Positions 14,615-23,996 are shown, numbered from the stretch's first letter. The stretch: DNA of 45,823 bases from a virus (IMGVR_UViG_3300003631_000137:1-45823), one strand, 5' to 3'. Numbers and translations are program-made. The notes: generated by a model not told the origin, from the letters alone.

Positions 14615-16894
14615 TTAAAATTTGTCAAGCTCGTTGTCTGAAACACTGCTTTTCTCTATTTCAGCTATTGCCTTGCTGAAAGCTTCGATGCTTGCTGAAG
14701 CCTTCTGAAGCTTTTCGATTTCAACAGTTGTAGCAACTGCATCAGCTAATTTACTCCATATAACATTTTTGTCGTTCAAGGAAATGCTTTCGTTCAAAGA
14801 CTTTCTCAAATTGAAAAGAGAAGTATCTTGAACAGTCAAGCCCTCAGATAATACTTTTGTTATGCCTTTACTTGCTTGGTCGTTCACAGTTAAGCTTTCC
14901 GTAAATGTTCTTTCAAACTCTCCAATGCTAGAAACCGTGTCGGAAAGAGCTAACTGCTCTGAAACCGTTCTACGGAAAATAGCCTGCTCGACAACAGAAT
15001 CCTGTAGGTTAACTGTTTCGTTGAATGTACGGAAGAACTCTCCTTCTCTGGAAACAGTATCGTTTAACCCGAAAGAATCTTCAAGTTTAAGGAACGCTGT
15101 TTTTGAAACATTTGCCTGTAACTGTAAAGGCTCTGAAATAGTTCTGAACAAGTCGGCGCTTCTTGAAGCTTCGTCAACAAGGTTAACTGTTTCTACCAGA
15201 ACCTTCAACAAGTTCTTGCTGCTGTTGTCAGATAAAACAACTGCTTCAGACAAAGCTCTTACATAATCTGTAGCATCTGCAACGTTGTCCGAAACACCTA
15301 CACTCTCAGTAAGCTCCAAGGCAACTTCCTGAATATCTGCTTCTCTCAAGTCTATGAACTCTGTTAAAGTCCTGAAAAACTCTGCAAACCTGTCAACATC
15401 ATCCTGAAGATTTACATTCTCAGAAAGTACAACAGTCAACAAGTACTTGAAATTGTCATTAACACCAATAGTTTCGTTTACTGTTCTACGCAGCCTCTTA
15501 GACTCCTCATCAGTTAGGTCAAGTGTTTCCTGTAACGCACGGAAAAGCTGTGCCTCCGAACTAGCTGTGCTCTGTAAATCCAAAGATTCGGAAACTTGTT
15601 TGCTTAGAAGTTTGGATACATTATCCGAAACAGAAACATTTTCCTGGAAGGTTCTTTCAAAGTCTGCCGTCCTCGCAACATTATCAGAGATAGTTACAGC
15701 TTCGTCAAGTATTCTACGGAAAATTGTTTCCTCGGTCACTGAGTCCTGAACGCCTATATTTTCGTTTAAGGCTCTGCTAAGTTCGGCAGAACGAACAACA
15801 GAATCATTTAAATCCAACTGCTCCTGAAGAATTTTTTCAAAGCTCCCTTCACGAGAAACAGCGTCATTCACTCCTACAGTTTCTTGAATAACTCTCCGAA
15901 CAATTTTTATAGCTGCTACGTCATCGTCCAAAGTAATTGTTTCAGAAGGATTTCTAGTAAACTGTCCTGTCCTGTCGAAACTTTCGTTCAGTGAAACATT
16001 TTCCGTAAGGTCTAACAAAGCAGTTTTATTTACATCATCAGTTAAAGCCAATGCCTCCTGTAAGGAACGTAGAAGAGTTACGGCCTCTTCATCGTTAACG
16101 TTCAACTGTTCTGAAAAGTTTCTGAAGTAGTCTGCTTCTCTGTCAACATTATCCGCCACATTTATTCCTTCATTCAAGACTTTTTGTATTTCCTGTATGT
16201 CTGCATCGCTTAAGGTAACTGTTTCGCTTAAACTTCTGAAAAATTTTGCTGCGTCGGTTACAGAGTCATTTAAACTTATTGTCTCTGATAAACTTCTTTG
16301 AAGGCTTATCTTCAAAAAGTTGTTTTCTGGCTCAACAGTTCTATCAGATGGTGTGCCGACAATCTTTGCGTCTGTAGGAGCGCCGTCGAGATAACCTTTC
16401 CAAACAACAGGGTCAGCGACTCTTCCTTGACCTGTGTCGTTGTCGTTACCGTAGTAAAATCGGAAAAGGTCTCCGTTAAAACTGTTAGGGTCTCCGTCGT
16501 TCGCAACAACATATAGCTGGTAGTTGTTAGGGTCGGGGCTCGGATACCTTATCTGTATTTTATCTCCTCCCGCTCCCCAGTTTGGTATTTCGTTCCATTT
16601 TGCGGCAAAAGCTAGATAAACGTATTCTCCGTCGTCCTGACCCTCAAACTCACCTCTTTCGAACTGGCCGGTGAACAAATCCTCAAAACCGGTGTTTTCA
16701 GTAGCATCAAGCTCTCCTACGTTATTGAAACCATCTACCGCTCCAAGAAGGTTAACATCGCCGTCAAAACCTCCTTTCACACCGAAAAAATCATTAACTG
16801 TGTCTTTAACTTTGACGGTTTCGCTACGGCTAATATTATTGAATGTAGCGTTGTCAAAAGTTCCTTCGTCAAAAACTCCGTCAGAAACCGCCAT
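14615..16894 (-). CDS. Long tandem-repeat fibre or adhesin-like protein
   Basis: A 759-residue protein. The first about 190 residues look like a carbohydrate-binding or concanavalin-like domain (YVYLAFAAKWNEIPNWG, KIQIRYPSPDPNNYQLYVVA). Then come 27 imperfect repeats of 18-21 residues with the pattern Arg-x-Leu-Ser-Glu-x-Val-x-Leu-x-Asp-x-Val, as in RSLSETVTLSD and RTFNETVNLQD. A short helical tail (about 725-759) follows. The repeats are diverged from each other, so they are old rather than recent duplications. It probably forms an extended fibre or host-contact protein. Not a known family to me. Confidence 0.7.
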   Translation of the reverse strand: MAVSDGVFDEGTFDNATFNNISRSETVKVKDTVNDFFGVKGGFDGDVNLLGAVDGFNNVGELDATENTGFEDLFTGQFERGEFEGQDDGEYVYLAFAAKWNEIPNWGAGGDKIQIRYPSPDPNNYQLYVVANDGDPNSFNGDLFRFYYGNDNDTGQGRVADPVVWKGYLDGAPTDAKIVGTPSDRTVEPENNFLKISLQRSLSETISLNDSVTDAAKFFRSLSETVTLSDADIQEIQKVLNEGINVADNVDREADYFRNFSEQLNVNDEEAVTLLRSLQEALALTDDVNKTALLDLTENVSLNESFDRTGQFTRNPSETITLDDDVAAIKIVRRVIQETVGVNDAVSREGSFEKILQEQLDLNDSVVRSAELSRALNENIGVQDSVTEETIFRRILDEAVTISDNVARTADFERTFQENVSVSDNVSKLLSKQVSESLDLQSTASSEAQLFRALQETLDLTDEESKRLRRTVNETIGVNDNFKYLLTVVLSENVNLQDDVDRFAEFFRTLTEFIDLREADIQEVALELTESVGVSDNVADATDYVRALSEAVVLSDNSSKNLLKVLVETVNLVDEASRSADLFRTISEPLQLQANVSKTAFLKLEDSFGLNDTVSREGEFFRTFNETVNLQDSVVEQAIFRRTVSEQLALSDTVSSIGEFERTFTESLTVNDQASKGITKVLSEGLTVQDTSLFNLRKSLNESISLNDKNVIWSKLADAVATTVEIEKLQKASASIEAFSKAIAEIEKSSVSDNELDKF

Positions 16895-16900
16895 ACATTA

Positions 16901-17950
16901 TTATTTGTTTTCGTCAAACATAAAAGTTACGGCGTTGCGAAGCTCTGTGAATGGTAGGTCGAAACCAAAACCAAGTTTGCTAGAAACAAATAAGGCGGTA
17001 GCCTGCAACGGTTCCGGTAAATAAGCCGAGTACATCAAAGCACGAGACACTCTCCAATCCCATAAATAACTTTCATTCCATTCAACTTCATAATCTTCCA
17101 AGGTAGATACATCATCTAAATCAATTTCTTCAACTGCTACTTCGGCAGACCTTAAGCCAGTCATTAAACCTGTGCCTGAAAAAGGCTTTGTCTGTCCAGC
17201 GGAATCTCCTACCAAAAATTTGTTGTCTTCATAAAATGAACCAGCAAGTTTCAAAGGAATTACTCCTCCGAAAACATTGTCTGGCTCACCTAAACCGTTT
17301 CTGTCTAAGTGTCTTTCAAGCAGTTCGTTTATATCAATGTCGCTGTCTCGCACCTTTACAGCGTACTCAAACCTGTCTCCTTTAGGCATAGAACAATTAA
17401 TAAAACCTTCGCGGGAGACATCACAGGTACACATACCGGACAAATCCTCGTCCATGTACTCTGCTACAAGAACTCTGGCAGAGTCAGAAGGCTTGTCTAT
17501 ACTTGTAGAATCTCTTACAACAGAATTATATCCGTCACACCCTGCTATAACAGATGCTTCAAAAACACCTTCAGAGGTATGAACTTCTTCACCATCAACT
17601 GATTCAACGCTGACACCTGTAAATACTTCTACGCCTTGTTCACGAGCTTTCTCAGAAGCCAGAACATCTAACTTGTGTCTATCCATGGTATAGCCCATAC
17701 CTTCTTTCTTCACATGTTTAAACTCGTTTATCGAGTTATATATGTTGATTCCGTCAGTCTCGTTTTTAACAAGTTCTTCAGCTTCAGGGAAAAACTCAAG
17801 GATTTCCTGACTGTAATGACCGGAACAAGTTTTTTCACCTATCTCATTTTTAGCCTCTAAAACAGCAACTTCTCTTCCTTTCTCAGCAAAACCTTTAGCC
17901 ACATAAAAACCTATTGCGCTACCGCCAACAACTATTAAATCATACTTCAA
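16901..17950 (-). CDS. Geranylgeranyl-reductase-like FAD oxidoreductase
   Basis: A 349-residue flavoprotein: FAD-binding Rossmann start LIVVGGSAIG (about 5-14), GEKTCSGHY near 40, and the second FAD motif GDSAGQTKPFSGTG near 250, typical of digeranylgeranylglycerophospholipid reductases. These saturate the isoprenoid chains of archaeal lipids, or related prenyl groups. The only sensible start is TTG at 17948-17950, overlapping the end of the dehydrogenase gene, which implies coupling. It is an accessory metabolic gene inside a tail operon, so it probably modifies host membrane lipids. The exact substrate cannot be read from sequence. Confidence 0.82.
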   Translation of the reverse strand: MKYDLIVVGGSAIGFYVAKGFAEKGREVAVLEAKNEIGEKTCSGHYSQEILEFFPEAEELVKNETDGINIYNSINEFKHVKKEGMGYTMDRHKLDVLASEKAREQGVEVFTGVSVESVDGEEVHTSEGVFEASVIAGCDGYNSVVRDSTSIDKPSDSARVLVAEYMDEDLSGMCTCDVSREGFINCSMPKGDRFEYAVKVRDSDIDINELLERHLDRNGLGEPDNVFGGVIPLKLAGSFYEDNKFLVGDSAGQTKPFSGTGLMTGLRSAEVAVEEIDLDDVSTLEDYEVEWNESYLWDWRVSRALMYSAYLPEPLQATALFVSSKLGFGFDLPFTELRNAVTFMFDENK

Positions 17951-18587
17951 TGATTTCACCGTCCGTATCTTTTTTTTCAAATATTTTCTCAGCGACCTTT
18001 TCAGGAGCAACACCTTCTTTAGGACTGTATTCGTGCGTAGCAACCAGCCCTGGACATATAGAACACAAGTTAATGTTGAAATCTTCAACCTCTTGCGAAA
18101 CAGTCAAAGTTAATGAATTAACGCCCCTTTTGGAAGCGTTGTAAGAACCAAAATTAGCTACGTTGTCTAAAGCCCCTCTTGAAGATATGTTTATTACCGC
18201 TCCATGATTTCTGCCTTTCATATGTTTTAATGCGTGTTTGACACATAAAAAAGTACCGTTCAAATTAGTTTCAATCAGCTGCTTATGTTTCTCATAACTC
18301 ATAGATTCCACAGAACCAGTCATACAAATACCTGCTGAGTTAACAAAATAGTCCAGCCGCCCTTCAGCATCGTAAACCTGCTTGAAAAAAGATTTCACGC
18401 TTTCTTCAGAAGTAACATCAAGATTCAAATAGTAAACATTTTCTAAACACTCACTAACAGGTTTGTCGCCGTGCTTGTTCTCCCTCCTAGCACCGACATA
18501 AACGTTGTAACCTTCATCATGGAACTTTTCAGCCGTACATCTTCCTATACCTGTACTTCCTCCTGCAATAGCTACAACTTCACTCAT
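17940..18587 (-). CDS. Short-chain dehydrogenase/reductase
   Basis: A 215-residue SDR: cofactor motif GGSTGIG (9-15), NSAG (83-86), catalytic S135/S136 and Y149-x-x-x-K153 (SYNASK). R33/R34 after the second strand suggests NADPH. ATG 18587 overlaps the previous stop in ATGAGTGA. It lies between a cytidylyltransferase and a reductase, suggesting one pathway for a lipid or surface sugar; the substrate is unknown. Confidence 0.87.
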   Translation of the reverse strand: MSEVVAIAGGSTGIGRCTAEKFHDEGYNVYVGARRENKHGDKPVSECLENVYYLNLDVTSEESVKSFFKQVYDAEGRLDYFVNSAGICMTGSVESMSYEKHKQLIETNLNGTFLCVKHALKHMKGRNHGAVINISSRGALDNVANFGSYNASKRGVNSLTLTVSQEVEDFNINLCSICPGLVATHEYSPKEGVAPEKVAEKIFEKKDTDGEIIEV

Positions 18588-18942
18588 ACATACCACATAT
18601 AGAAGTACAGCTTAAATCAAATTTTTTATCCGCAGTTCTCACATCGCACGACAATGCTTTGCTCATTCTCTCTGCGTATTCTTCGTGGTCGTAACCGAAA
18701 ACAACTTCTTCCGGCTGGAACGCCTTTAGCTGTTCAATCATTTCATCAGGTTCACTAGAGAGCTTAACAACTTTATCTACTCTTTCAACAGCTTCAAGAA
18801 CTTTTCTACGGTTTGAAAAACTTACCACGCTCTCGCTGTAATCATCATCGGTTAAAAAAACAGTTAGGTTTTCGCCAGCCTGCTCAAAGTAATTGATATG
18901 GCCTCGATGCAGAAAATTGAAAGTTCCGAAAACACAGGTCAC
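18580..18942 (-). CDS. Cytidylyltransferase-like nucleotidyltransferase
   Basis: A 120-residue protein with the HxGH motif in GTFNFLHRGHINYF (about 6-19), the signature of the TagD/CTP:glycerol-3-phosphate and RibL/FAD-synthase type. The usual C-terminal RTxGISTT motif is replaced by the Cys-bearing LSCTSICGM. It starts at GTG (18940-18942), overlapping the previous stop as GTGA. With its neighbours it might activate a lipid or alcohol headgroup; FMN adenylylation is an alternative. Confidence 0.75.
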   Translation of the reverse strand: MTCVFGTFNFLHRGHINYFEQAGENLTVFLTDDDYSESVVSFSNRRKVLEAVERVDKVVKLSSEPDEMIEQLKAFQPEEVVFGYDHEEYAERMSKALSCDVRTADKKFDLSCTSICGMYE

Positions 18943-19328
18943 AGAACCACCTCGTACTGGATTTCGTCACCGTTAGGACCCTCCCTCACAAAGTCCTTTT
19001 CGTAAGACTCGAAAAGACTGTCAAAAACATTCTTAATGTTCCAACTAGCAGGCAGACTTATTAAAACCTCTTGCCCCTCGACACAGGTAGCTAAAAATGA
19101 AAATGCCGAAAGCTTTTCGAACTTTGTAGGCTCGGAGTTCGAACAAACAACAAAAGTCTCTAAGCGGTGCTGTTTCCTCCTAATGTGTAAAACATACTCA
19201 TTTTCATCAAAGAAAACGTATTTCGGCATCTTGTCAATCCGGAAATGAGAATACTCATGGTCTATAGGAGTAAGATTTTTGTCTCTTATGTCCAAATCGA
19301 CTGGCTCAGTTATTTTTTCAACTCTCAT
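18939..19328 (-). CDS. Unknown protein of the accessory block
   Basis: About 129 residues from MRVEKITEP, a mixed alpha/beta protein rich in Phe (YSHFRIDKMPKYVFFDEN, LSAFSFLATC). It overlaps both neighbours by a few bases, so it is part of the same coupled block. Not recognised. Confidence 0.6.
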   Translation of the reverse strand: MRVEKITEPVDLDIRDKNLTPIDHEYSHFRIDKMPKYVFFDENEYVLHIRRKQHRLETFVVCSNSEPTKFEKLSAFSFLATCVEGQEVLISLPASWNIKNVFDSLFESYEKDFVREGPNGDEIQYEVVL

Positions 19329-19644
19329 AAACACCGCCTCTGAAAACAGGATGCTCTTCAAGCTCATAACCAAGGTCTTCAAGTTGATAATCCAAACTTA
19401 AAACCTTGTTAAAATCTTTTTGCTCCTTCACAAAGTCAAAAACCGATGACAAAAGTTCATCATCCAAAACATAGAGACAGAAATCTCCTTCCTCAGCTAA
19501 AGGTCTTACAGTACCTACAATTTCACCGTTCTCAATAATGGCTTCCCCTTGTCCACACGCTAAATGCTGTAGCTCATGGGCTGTAAAAGGGTTTTCGTAA
19601 AACTCTTGTGTCATATCCTCCGCTTTAAACTTCTGTGTTTTCAT
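19318..19644 (-). CDS. Unknown protein of the accessory block
   Basis: About 108 residues from MKTQKFKAED. The segment FTAHELQHLACGQGEAIIENGEIVGTVRPL resembles a small regulatory or binding domain; the rest is acidic. It overlaps the phosphatase-like gene by 20 bases. Not recognised. Confidence 0.6.
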   Translation of the reverse strand: MKTQKFKAEDMTQEFYENPFTAHELQHLACGQGEAIIENGEIVGTVRPLAEEGDFCLYVLDDELLSSVFDFVKEQKDFNKVLSLDYQLEDLGYELEEHPVFRGGVYES

Positions 19645-20404
19645 ATATAATATCTTCAATCATTCCGTAAACCTCTAAGGGCTGTACCTCGCCTCCTAGT
19701 TCGTCCCAAGTTGAAATGTACTTGGCAGGAGTTTGATGTTTACCTACAATGGTTCTGCTTTTCGTTCTAACTTGGTGGTCTGAAATCATTAGAACTTCGT
19801 CAAATTCTGAGTCGTATTTTTCAAAAACTGTTTCAAGCAACTGGTCTGAAACACCTCTGCAATGAACATGGTGTAAAAGGTCTGGAAAACCAAGATATAC
19901 GAAAACAACGTCTAAATCCTTTGAACAGGATTCCTCTACGGCTTCAAGAGTTCTTTTTCTAACATTTGAAACAAGATTAAACAAATCCAAATCCAAGGCA
20001 TCCTTATCCTCTTTTTTAAGGACTTTTGCGTCCTCAACAACCGGAGGAAAATCTTCAAAAGAGTCGGTTACACAAAAATCAACTTGTATATCAGGGTACG
20101 TACCAGGAACATAAAAAGAACCTACAGAATAATCTTCAGCAACATCTTCTTGTATCAGGCTAGTATTATAGTCGCTTCTAACCATATTCATATTCACATA
20201 ATCTCTGTAGTCTTCAACCACATCCCCATCTCTGAAAAAACAATCCTTCGAAAGAATCCCGTTCTCAACAGGTCTAAGACCTGTCATATAAATAGACCAG
20301 TTCCTACCCGAATCAATAGAATCAACCATGATGCTTCCAGAACTAAAATCATCTTCGATAAAAGAAAAATCTTCTCCGTCAGCAAAAACTATGGCGACAG
20401 TCAT
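19625..20404 (-). CDS. Alkaline-phosphatase-superfamily enzyme (PDE-like), short
   Basis: A 259-residue protein. The start MTVAIVFADGEDFSF has the first metal ligand, RNWSIYMTGLRPVENGIL matches the nucleophile region of type I phosphodiesterases, VYLGFPDLLHHVH supplies D and H, and LMISDHQ supplies the D-H pair. It is shorter than usual (350-450). ATG 20404 fits a near-leaderless transcript from the promoter at 20411-20432; a TTG eight codons upstream lies on the promoter. Likely role: hydrolysis or transfer of phosphodiesters in surface polymers or phospholipids. A similar longer gene lies at 38449. Confidence 0.72.
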   Translation of the reverse strand: MTVAIVFADGEDFSFIEDDFSSGSIMVDSIDSGRNWSIYMTGLRPVENGILSKDCFFRDGDVVEDYRDYVNMNMVRSDYNTSLIQEDVAEDYSVGSFYVPGTYPDIQVDFCVTDSFEDFPPVVEDAKVLKKEDKDALDLDLFNLVSNVRKRTLEAVEESCSKDLDVVFVYLGFPDLLHHVHCRGVSDQLLETVFEKYDSEFDEVLMISDHQVRTKSRTIVGKHQTPAKYISTWDELGGEVQPLEVYGMIEDIIYENTEV

Positions 20405-20410
20405 CTCTAT

Positions 20411-20432
20411 AAACAAATTGTAACTCAAACCT
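20411..20432 (-). promoter_or_regulatory. Internal promoter for the accessory block
   Basis: On the minus strand the sequence reads TTTATAAGGTTTGAG, the same motif as before 41871 and 44590. It would start transcription near 20404, the ATG of the phosphodiesterase-like gene, so the accessory block (20404 leftwards) can be expressed apart from the virion genes upstream. Confidence 0.65.
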
Positions 20433-20443
20433 TATAAATCTTT

Positions 20444-21115
20444 TTACCAAGGACGAATTATTCTGCCTGTGCCATCCTTCCTACCAGCTTCTCTAGTTTT
20501 ATAAGACAGAGAACCTTCCAACATCCTCGAAATATTTTCAACTTCTGTTGAGAAAAAAGATAAAACAAAGTCGTCCAGCTCATCAGAAAAGCGAGAAGTA
20601 AATATTTCAGCATGTTCGTAAGAATTTTTAATATTTAAAATAGTTCTCTTCTTCTTACCTTTCCCCATATTGCTTTTAAAGCATTCCAAACCGTAATCTT
20701 CTTTCAATGAGTGGCAGAAGTCATCAAAACTTTCAGAATCAAGAACTTCTTTGAAAGCATACTCTCTGCCTATAGGTTCTTTAACAACTACAAAACCGTT
20801 TCCAACCTTGTAAAAGTTTTTTTCGTTGAAAAAATCAGTTCCCCAAGAATCAAATTCGAAGAAATTCGAGTTATGCTCTTCCTTGATAAATTCTAAATAC
20901 TTAGAAACCTCTTCCTCAGTTAACTCTCTTCCTTGGCGACAACCTACAAAAAAGAAGTCGTCACGAGGAGAGTAACTTATCGAAGAAAGTCCAAAGTCTT
21001 TTTCATCAAAACATACAAGAGAAAAATCTAAAGCGAAATCACTTTCTTTAGCATACCTAACTGCTTCCATATCAGAATCCTTGAAGAAAGTTATTGGAAC
21101 TTTTTCGAATCTCAT
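20444..21115 (-). CDS. Unknown Phe-rich protein
   Basis: A 223-residue mixed protein with many Phe and Asp (DDFFFVGCRQGRELTEEEV, EFDSWGTDFFNEKNFYKVG). Its composition is close to the accessory block genes rather than to tail genes. It precedes the internal promoter. The Lys/Arg run MGKGKKKRTI near 155 might contact nucleic acid. Not recognised. Confidence 0.65.
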   Translation of the reverse strand: MRFEKVPITFFKDSDMEAVRYAKESDFALDFSLVCFDEKDFGLSSISYSPRDDFFFVGCRQGRELTEEEVSKYLEFIKEEHNSNFFEFDSWGTDFFNEKNFYKVGNGFVVVKEPIGREYAFKEVLDSESFDDFCHSLKEDYGLECFKSNMGKGKKKRTILNIKNSYEHAEIFTSRFSDELDDFVLSFFSTEVENISRMLEGSLSYKTREAGRKDGTGRIIRPW

Positions 21116-21122
21116 TCAAGAA

Positions 21123-23771
21123 TCACTCCGGTGTAGCAATGTGAAGCACCATGCTGTTGTAGAAAGCCTCCCCTCTGTCACCAGTGCTTAACTGTATCTG
21201 ATAAGACTCATTACCCGACTCACTGCTTAAATCAATCCAACCTGTTTCAAAAAAGTTCCAGACATCCCCTGCATCTCCACCAGCTTGAGTTCCTGAAACA
21301 ACTGTTCCGTCATTTTGTCTGAAAATCCTTGCAAACGCCTGTCCAGGACTTGCCTCAAAGCTTGCTAGCGTGTCGTTTGTAGTGTTTTCAACGTCGTCGC
21401 TTACAATGTAAACATCTGTATCAGGGTCATAGTACCCAAAGTGGCTTCTCTGACTTGCTGACCCGCTTCCTCCGTCATCAACCAAGCTACTTATATCAAA
21501 TGTGAATCCTGTCTTGTTAAAGCTTGAATCAAGTTCTACAGCGTCTTGACTTCCAGAGTCGAAAGTGAAAAACACTCCGTTACTAGAGTCATAAAAAATA
21601 CCGTTCAGGCTTCCGCTACTGTAACTTACATCGTAAGTAGTTACTTGTGTAATTGAAGAGCTTCCTACAGACAACTCATAGAAGGTTGTAGGTGAAGAAG
21701 TCTGTCTAGGAACGGCAAACAAGTTGTTCCCATCGTTAGTTAAAGCTCCGAAGTCTGCAATCCCTAAAATGCTTTTTACATCGTAGAAATCTACTAACTG
21801 TCCTCCTGAGTCGTTTTCATAGATTATTGCTTGAGAGGGGCTGTAAACAAAGTGCAGGCTGCTGCTGTCGACATAAGTTATACCCGGCTGGTCTCCTGGG
21901 TTACCTGACCCAATAGACTCTTGGACTGCCGTGCCACCACCTACATAAATTCTGAAGTAGCCGTCGTTATGGAACTGAAAACCTTCTACAGCTATAGGGG
22001 CGCTTGCAGTAGTGTTGAGGCTTGCTGTTGAAATGTCATAATTGGTGCTACAACTATAAAATACTATATCACTGTTTGCCGAATCAGATACATACAGTTG
22101 TGAGCCATCATTGTCCCAAGAAATATCTGACACCGTGCCTACGTCCGAGGACACATCTAAAGTATTAGCTGTTGAAGTAGTTGTAATGTCAAACCCTGTA
22201 CTTAACGTGTAGCTGTAAATAGTAGATGAGGACCTACCTGCAATAAACATTTTGGTTCCGTCACTGTTGAAAGCTATTCCTGAAGGGTCTGAATCCTGTC
22301 CTGAAGTATCGAAACTGTTAGCTGTTGACAAAGTGGTTATGTCATAATTCGTACTTGCTGTATAAGAGTAAACGGTTGAATCTCCGGAACTTACAATATA
22401 AAACTTATCTCCATCCGTATCTGCTGAGTCATTATTCCAAGTAATATCTTCGGCGCTACTTGTTTGACCAGAAGCGTCAAAGCTATTCAAGGTACTTGCT
22501 CTAAATAAAACCTCTTCAGGTAAGTCATAAGATTGTACAGTTGAGCCAGAACAAGTATACAATTTATCTGGTCCGCTTAAAGCGTTTTCAGGAATGGTTA
22601 ATCCGTTACTGTTAGAAATACTCTGGCTTTCCAACTGAATATTCGTTGCTTGAGTCAAAGTATAAGTGTTGGCGGATGAAATAGGGCTGCCGCTGTTACC
22701 TCCAAAGTCATAACTTTCTATATCTCCTGTATTAGTTACAGCTCTAGCCTCCGAATTGTTTGTGCTGTAGGAAGCATCGTTGTAGTCAGCAGAAATACTG
22801 TTTGAAGTACCGTCAGCCGCACGAGGAGAACTATTCCTCATATGGTACTTAGCCTTTACAAAAACATTGCCAGAACTGTCTTTGAACGTGTCGAAATCAA
22901 CAGCTATATCCGAGTCCTGAATAGTTACAAAACTTGTAGAAGTTGTACTGCTTCCTTCAGAGCCGAATTTCAAAGTTTGCTGTAAAACCTTGTTACTGTC
23001 TACAGTCTGCCTCCCAGCATCACTCCAAGAAGCAGAATTGCCATCAGTTCTAAGAACTTGTCCGGAACTGCCTGAGCTACCGTCAAGATTTCCAGCATCT
23101 AACTCATCGCTTCCCCCGTCTTCGTGCCTGCTAGAATGACTTGTTATATCTACGCCGTTAATGTTTCCTACGTTCTGAATGTCGTTGGTAGACATGTCTA
23201 AAGCCGCCTGCTGAATTCCGCCAGCGCCGTCAGCCTCAGCATAAGCCTTGAAAATCCTTGTATTATCAATGTCAATACCAATGCTTTGCTCAACTCCTTG
23301 AGAAGGTGTGCTGCTCACAGCCATGTTAGCCAAAGTGGAGGAACCGCTGTCCTGAGGCTTCAAAAGAGCATTGTTGAAAGTGTGAGTACCTGTCCAAGTA
23401 GGGCTGATAGAAAGGTCTAACTCACTGGTTTGAATACTGTTAGACTCCACATCAACGGTGACTGTGCCATCGCCGTCATCAGTGGCGCTTAAAGCATTAG
23501 CATAGTTAACATCATCTGGCTGTGCTAGAACCTGTGAACCATCATCGCTTACACTCGCACCGCTGCTGAAATCAACCCAAGACGCAGCAGAACCGTCAGT
23601 CTGTAGAAGCTGTCCAGAAGTACCGGAACTACCTGCAAGGTCAGCAGCATCAAGTTCATCACTACCGCCGTCGCTGTGACGACTAGAGTGATTCTTCTGG
23701 TCGCTAACCATGTCATTCCAATCACTAGAAGTAATTAAATCTCCTGGTGACTTAGATGCGTCCCATACCAA
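21123..23771 (-). CDS. Tail fibre with beta-propeller region
   Basis: An 882-residue protein. The N-terminal tail-attachment-like segment repeats the pattern HSSRHSDGGSDELDA and GQLLQTDGSAASW twice, common in haloviral and phage fibres. Residues about 420-700 show repeated DPSGIAFNSDGTKMFIAG and YSYTLSTGFDITT blades, an NHL/beta-propeller type repeat. A C-terminal beta domain (ESGNESYQIQLS) follows. It is probably the receptor-binding fibre. It follows the glycosyltransferase and a 52-residue gene. Confidence 0.85.
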   Translation of the reverse strand: MVWDASKSPGDLITSSDWNDMVSDQKNHSSRHSDGGSDELDAADLAGSSGTSGQLLQTDGSAASWVDFSSGASVSDDGSQVLAQPDDVNYANALSATDDGDGTVTVDVESNSIQTSELDLSISPTWTGTHTFNNALLKPQDSGSSTLANMAVSSTPSQGVEQSIGIDIDNTRIFKAYAEADGAGGIQQAALDMSTNDIQNVGNINGVDITSHSSRHEDGGSDELDAGNLDGSSGSSGQVLRTDGNSASWSDAGRQTVDSNKVLQQTLKFGSEGSSTTSTSFVTIQDSDIAVDFDTFKDSSGNVFVKAKYHMRNSSPRAADGTSNSISADYNDASYSTNNSEARAVTNTGDIESYDFGGNSGSPISSANTYTLTQATNIQLESQSISNSNGLTIPENALSGPDKLYTCSGSTVQSYDLPEEVLFRASTLNSFDASGQTSSAEDITWNNDSADTDGDKFYIVSSGDSTVYSYTASTNYDITTLSTANSFDTSGQDSDPSGIAFNSDGTKMFIAGRSSSTIYSYTLSTGFDITTTSTANTLDVSSDVGTVSDISWDNDGSQLYVSDSANSDIVFYSCSTNYDISTASLNTTASAPIAVEGFQFHNDGYFRIYVGGGTAVQESIGSGNPGDQPGITYVDSSSLHFVYSPSQAIIYENDSGGQLVDFYDVKSILGIADFGALTNDGNNLFAVPRQTSSPTTFYELSVGSSSITQVTTYDVSYSSGSLNGIFYDSSNGVFFTFDSGSQDAVELDSSFNKTGFTFDISSLVDDGGSGSASQRSHFGYYDPDTDVYIVSDDVENTTNDTLASFEASPGQAFARIFRQNDGTVVSGTQAGGDAGDVWNFFETGWIDLSSESGNESYQIQLSTGDRGEAFYNSMVLHIATPE

Positions 23772-23790
23772 AAATTATCAATCCTCGAAT

Positions 23791-23949
23791 CTACTTTTTA
23801 TTTTCTAGGTATGCAATCACTTCGTTTCCTCCAACCGTAAAACCGCCTGCTTCAATCAAAAAATCAACTACGTCCTCTTCATCAGCGTCAGCAGCATCAA
23901 TAATTGTCTGAGCTTGGTCGGAGAAAGAAATGTCGATAGTTCTTTCCAT
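23791..23949 (-). CDS. Small protein before the tail fibre
   Basis: A 52-residue protein (MERTIDISFSD at the start, AYLENKK at the end) with one helix pair (IIDAADADEEDVVDFLIEA). It may be a fibre assembly partner because it sits directly upstream of the fibre. Not recognised. Confidence 0.6.
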   Translation of the reverse strand: MERTIDISFSDQAQTIIDAADADEEDVVDFLIEAGGFTVGGNEVIAYLENKK

Positions 23950-23996
23950 ACCTAATAATTGTATATTGTCACATAAAAAAGTTACCGTTAACCCCG

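Noticed and set aside
16901-18088. A longer start for the geranylgeranyl-reductase-like gene
   Set aside because: The extension lies inside the dehydrogenase gene in another frame; LKYDLIVVGG with TTG 17950 is the natural Rossmann start.
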